From NCBI GenBank assembly GCA_018882725.1, contig VERK01000102.1:1-7677 (forward strand): a stretch of 7,677 bases of DNA. The letters are read 5' to 3'. Shown here in pieces: positions 5,701 to 7,677 of this stretch; position 1 is the first letter of the stretch, and each line of letters starts with the position of its first letter. The translations under genes were made by a program, and so were the position numbers. The notes beneath the pieces were generated by a model, which did not search any database, was not told the DNA's origin, and saw only the letters and a list, made by a program, of their open reading frames with translations. Source of the stretch: Actinomycetota bacterium (GTDB lineage: Bacteria; Actinomycetota; Acidimicrobiia; Acidimicrobiales; Ilumatobacteraceae).

Positions 5701-7080
5701 GTGTCAGCCACGGACTCGTCAGTTAGCAGCGTCCGTTCGCTGGGAGAACGGGCGAAAGAGATCACGGCCCGCGAGATCGCCCGGTACGCCTCGCGTACGA
5801 CGGGCTCGCAGAAGGCCACCGAACGTGCTCGTCTCGTCCTTCCTCTCGGCGTGCCGTCGAGTTTCCAGGCCTACGACCCGCATCCGATCGTCGTGCGTTC
5901 GGCCAAGGACGCCTACATGGTCGACGTCGATGGCAATCGCTACATCGACTACGACATGGGTTTCGGTGCGCTCTTCAGCGGACACGTGCATCCCGCGGTT
6001 CGTCGCGCCGTCGAAGCACAGCTCGACAACGGCACGTTGTTCGTCACGCCGTGCGAGTCGAACGCCGAAGTCGCCGAGATGCTCGGCGAGCGTTACGGCC
6101 TTCCTATGTGGCGGTTCACCAACTCGGGAACCGAGGCCACCATGGACGCCATCCGCGTGGCGCGTGGTGTGACGGGTCGCGACAAGATCGTGAAGGTCGA
6201 GGGCGGCTATCACGGTCACCACGACGAGGTCATGATCTCCATGAAGCCGCCGCTCGATCAGGCCGGCCCGGCCGACGCACCGATCCCGGTGCCGTCCACC
6301 GCGGGTGTCACCAAGGCCGTGTTGGGCGACACGATCGTCATTCCGTACAACGACCCCGAGGCCCTCGAACGAGTTCTGCGCAACGGTGACGTGGCCTGCT
6401 TCATCGTCGAGCCCGTGATGGAGAACATCGGTATCTGCTTGCCGCAGCCTGGTTATCTGCAGGCCGTTCGCGAAATCACGCAGCGCTACGGAACTCTTCT
6501 GATCTTCGACGAGGTCAAGACGGGTATCACCGCGGGTTGGGGCGGAGCCACCGGGGCGCTTGGCGTCACACCCGATCTCGTGTCGCTCGCCAAGTCGATC
6601 GGCGGCGGTCTGCCGCTCGGCGCGTTCGGCGGCAAGCGCGAGTACATGGATCAGATCACTCTCGGTCGCGTGATCCACCTCGGCACGTACAACGGCAACC
6701 CGTTGTGCATGGCGGCGGCCAAGGCCGTGCTCTCCGAAGTGTGCACCCCCGAAGCCACCCACGAGACGATTTTGCGGAATACCAAGTTGGTCGACGCGTG
6801 CAACGACATCATCGACTCGAGTGGTGTTCCGGCCCACACGATTCAGTTCGGAGCCAAAGGCTGTGTCACGTGGGCGCCCGAGCCCATTCGCAATTACCGC
6901 GACTACAAAGCCACCAATTTCGACCTGGCTTTCGCGCAGTGGATTCACGGAATCAACCGCGGAATCCTGTTGCCACCCGGTCTCGACGAGCAGTGGCTCA
7001 TCTCGATCATGCACACCGAGGCCGACGCGCTCGCGTACGCCGACGTGTTCGGCGAATTCGTCGACGAACTGCTCGCGTGA
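5701..7080 (+). CDS. Class III PLP-dependent aminotransferase, glutamate-1-semialdehyde aminomutase-like
   Basis: Fold-type I pyridoxal-phosphate enzyme of aminotransferase class III, 459 residues from GTG 5701. Its closest relatives appear to be glutamate-1-semialdehyde 2,1-aminomutases (HemL, 5-aminolevulinate synthesis). Visible features: VDVDGNRYIDYDMGFGA (74-90); the PLP-phosphate site NSGTEA (141-146); GGYHGHHDE (168-176) with the ring-stacking aromatic; EPVMENIG (237-244); FDEV with pyridine-binding Asp270; Schiff-base Lys298 in LAKSIGGGLPLGAFGG; and LGTYNGNP (327-334) from the partner subunit. The region 177-210 resembles the HemL gating loop. True HemL usually begins with a PGGVNSPVRA motif, but here it reads LPLGVPSSFQA (47-57). 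Residues 1-40 extend beyond the usual N-terminus, and EVKTGIT replaces the usual EVMTGF. It may therefore be a HemL-like paralogue acting on another amino-acid substrate, and I leave out the symbol. It is coupled by a 4-nt overlap to a DUF983-type gene. Confidence 0.88.
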   Translation: MSATDSSVSSVRSLGERAKEITAREIARYASRTTGSQKATERARLVLPLGVPSSFQAYDPHPIVVRSAKDAYMVDVDGNRYIDYDMGFGALFSGHVHPAVRRAVEAQLDNGTLFVTPCESNAEVAEMLGERYGLPMWRFTNSGTEATMDAIRVARGVTGRDKIVKVEGGYHGHHDEVMISMKPPLDQAGPADAPIPVPSTAGVTKAVLGDTIVIPYNDPEALERVLRNGDVACFIVEPVMENIGICLPQPGYLQAVREITQRYGTLLIFDEVKTGITAGWGGATGALGVTPDLVSLAKSIGGGLPLGAFGGKREYMDQITLGRVIHLGTYNGNPLCMAAAKAVLSEVCTPEATHETILRNTKLVDACNDIIDSSGVPAHTIQFGAKGCVTWAPEPIRNYRDYKATNFDLAFAQWIHGINRGILLPPGLDEQWLISIMHTEADALAYADVFGEFVDELLA

Positions 7081-7541
7081 CCGACAGCGGTTCACTCGGC
7101 GCTTCTTCTCGCGTCTTTCCGGCTCTTCCTCTTTCGCGTCTCGTGTTGCGCGCGATCGTTCGCCGCTGTCCGCGGTGTGGCAGCAGGCGAGCGTGGTTCC
7201 GTTCATGGTTCGCCCAAGGTGAGCGTTGTGTCGGCTGCGGTTTGCGCCGCACACGCGGCGTCGATGGTCACGAGTTGGGAGCACTCACCATCGGGCTCGT
7301 GCTCAACATCGGCCTCGTGATCGCCGCCGTGGGAATCGCAGTCGCGCTCACAGTTCCCGATGTTCCGGTGGTGACGCTCTACGTGATCCTGGCGTCGGCC
7401 GCGATCGTGATTCCGGTGGTCACCTGGCCCCTCACGCACACCATCTGGATCGCCATCGACCTTCGGGTCCGACCGGTGAGTGACGACGAGGCCGCCGAGG
7501 CGGCGGCCTGGCTGGCTGGACGTGACGGTCAGCCCAGTTGA
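7077..7541 (+). CDS. DUF983-type zinc-ribbon membrane protein
   Basis: 154 residues starting at GTG 7077, which overlaps the aminotransferase stop as GTGA, suggesting translational coupling. An N-terminal cytoplasmic stretch leads to a zinc ribbon, CPRCG (31-35) and CVGCG (51-55), with Cys31, 34, 51 and 54 as likely ligands. The following GHELGAL leads into two hydrophobic helices (about 68-91 and 97-120), and a short acidic/Ala tail ends the protein. This layout (Cys pairs, then two membrane spans) is that of the DUF983 family of unknown function. GTG 7143 is a possible shorter start that keeps the ribbon, but the overlapping GTG is preferred by context. No enzymatic motif is visible. Confidence 0.82.
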   Translation: MTDSGSLGASSRVFPALPLSRLVLRAIVRRCPRCGSRRAWFRSWFAQGERCVGCGLRRTRGVDGHELGALTIGLVLNIGLVIAAVGIAVALTVPDVPVVTLYVILASAAIVIPVVTWPLTHTIWIAIDLRVRPVSDDEAAEAAAWLAGRDGQPS

Positions 7542-7551
7542 CGGGCGCTCA

Positions 7552-7567
7552 TCGAACATTTGATCGA
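7552..7567. promoter_or_regulatory. LexA operator (SOS box) 1
   Basis: TCGAACATTTGATCGA matches the mycobacterial SOS-box consensus TCGAAC-N4-GTTCGA at 11 of 12 specified positions. It lies just upstream of the -35 of the promoter at 7576-7604. A weaker half-matching copy (three mismatches) abuts it at 7568-7583. Confidence 0.65.
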
Positions 7568-7575
7568 TCGAATGC

Positions 7576-7604
7576 TTGACCGAACGGGTGTTCGTAGTTA
7601 CGCT
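7576..7604 (+). promoter_or_regulatory. Sigma-70-type promoter with embedded LexA operator
   Basis: TTGACC (7576-7581) and TACGCT (7599-7604) are separated by exactly 17 nt, the best promoter in the window. Transcription would begin near 7611 and run rightward off the edge. The spacer is occupied by SOS box 2, so LexA bound here should block RNA polymerase. The gene it drives is almost entirely outside the window. Confidence 0.65.
7580..7595. promoter_or_regulatory. LexA operator (SOS box) 2
   Basis: CCGAACGGGTGTTCGT contains a perfect CGAAC-N4-GTTCG core, the Gram-positive/actinobacterial LexA site; only the two outermost bases differ from the mycobacterial consensus. It lies between the -35 and -10 of the promoter above, the expected place for repression relieved by DNA damage. 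Confidence 0.7.
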
Positions 7605-7621
7605 CCTGTCATTCGTCCAGC

Positions 7622-7677
7622 GTGATCCCGGCTTCTGTGCCACACCCGTCTCGTACGGTCCCCGACACAGACACCAA
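7622..7677 (+). CDS. Possible 5' end of an SOS-regulated gene, cut by window edge
   Basis: From GTG 7622 the frame stays open to the last base (begins MIPASVPHPSRTVPDTDT). A second in-frame GTG is at 7637. There is no Shine-Dalgarno sequence, and the visible residues belong to no recognisable domain. The only argument for it is its place about 11 nt after the expected transcription start of the LexA-boxed promoter. The true start may lie beyond the window. Confidence 0.25.
   Translation, partial: MIPASVPHPSRTVPDTDT

Noticed and set aside
6537..7076. In-frame upstream extension of the DUF983-type protein inside the aminotransferase gene
   Set aside because: The extension reads as Arg-rich noise in the wrong frame of the aminotransferase. 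The zinc-ribbon protein is complete from GTG 7077.
5719..7284. Long open frame on the minus strand opposite the aminotransferase (521 codons)
   Set aside because: It mirrors a clear PLP enzyme on the plus strand, is rich in Arg/His/Val as expected from antisense GC-rich codons, and shows no domain or ribosome site.
1..7677. Mobile element, CRISPR array, toxin-antitoxin or defence system
   Set aside because: No transposase, integrase, direct-repeat array or defence domain is visible on either strand. The two tRNAs show no duplicated 3' end that would mark an integration site.

Overview
The window is a GC-rich stretch of ordinary bacterial chromosome, densely packed with genes. Several traits suggest a high-GC actinobacterium, possibly of the Acidimicrobiia (Ilumatobacter-like). 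These are the base composition, frequent GTG starts, -10 hexamers of the form TANNNT lying directly before start codons (a leaderless style), and mycobacterial-type LexA boxes. The lineage is an inference from style and protein flavour; no rRNA or marker gene is present to prove it. I see no insertion sequence, CRISPR array, phage gene or rRNA.

Layout from left to right. (1) The 3' part of a crotonase-superfamily gene (1-633), cut by the window edge. (2) An unrecognised secreted or membrane-anchored protein (671-1366). It converges on, and overlaps by 70 bp, ribulose-phosphate 3-epimerase (rpe) on the minus strand (1297-1983). (3) A short divergent promoter region (1984-2045). It leads into a two-gene operon: a TRAM-domain Fe-S RNA (uracil-5) methyltransferase (2046-3233) and, 3 nt later, pseudouridine-5'-phosphate glycosidase psuG (3237-4142). 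(4) Two tandem flavodoxin-fold NAD(P)H:quinone-oxidoreductase-like genes on the minus strand (4129-4719 and 4727-5320). The second of them in reading order overlaps psuG tail to tail by 14 bp. (5) Minus-strand tRNA-His(GUG) and tRNA-Lys(CUU), both with encoded CCA, just upstream of the oxidoreductase pair and possibly transcribed with it. (6) A plus-strand class III PLP aminotransferase related to glutamate-1-semialdehyde aminomutase (5701-7080), overlapped by 4 nt by a DUF983-type zinc-ribbon membrane protein (7077-7541). (7) A terminal regulatory region (7552-7604) with two good LexA/SOS-box matches, one of them between a well-spaced -35 and -10. It drives a gene that lies almost wholly beyond the right edge.

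Most of the genes are housekeeping: the pentose-phosphate/Calvin interconversion, RNA methylation followed by salvage of pseudouridine from degraded RNA, tRNA supply, and possibly tetrapyrrole-type amino-acid chemistry. The points most worth a second look are the SOS-regulated promoter at the right edge, a His-to-Gln change at a metal-ligand position in Rpe, a crotonase lacking both hydratase glutamates, and the repeated leaderless promoter pattern. I did not find a convincing undescribed multi-gene system.
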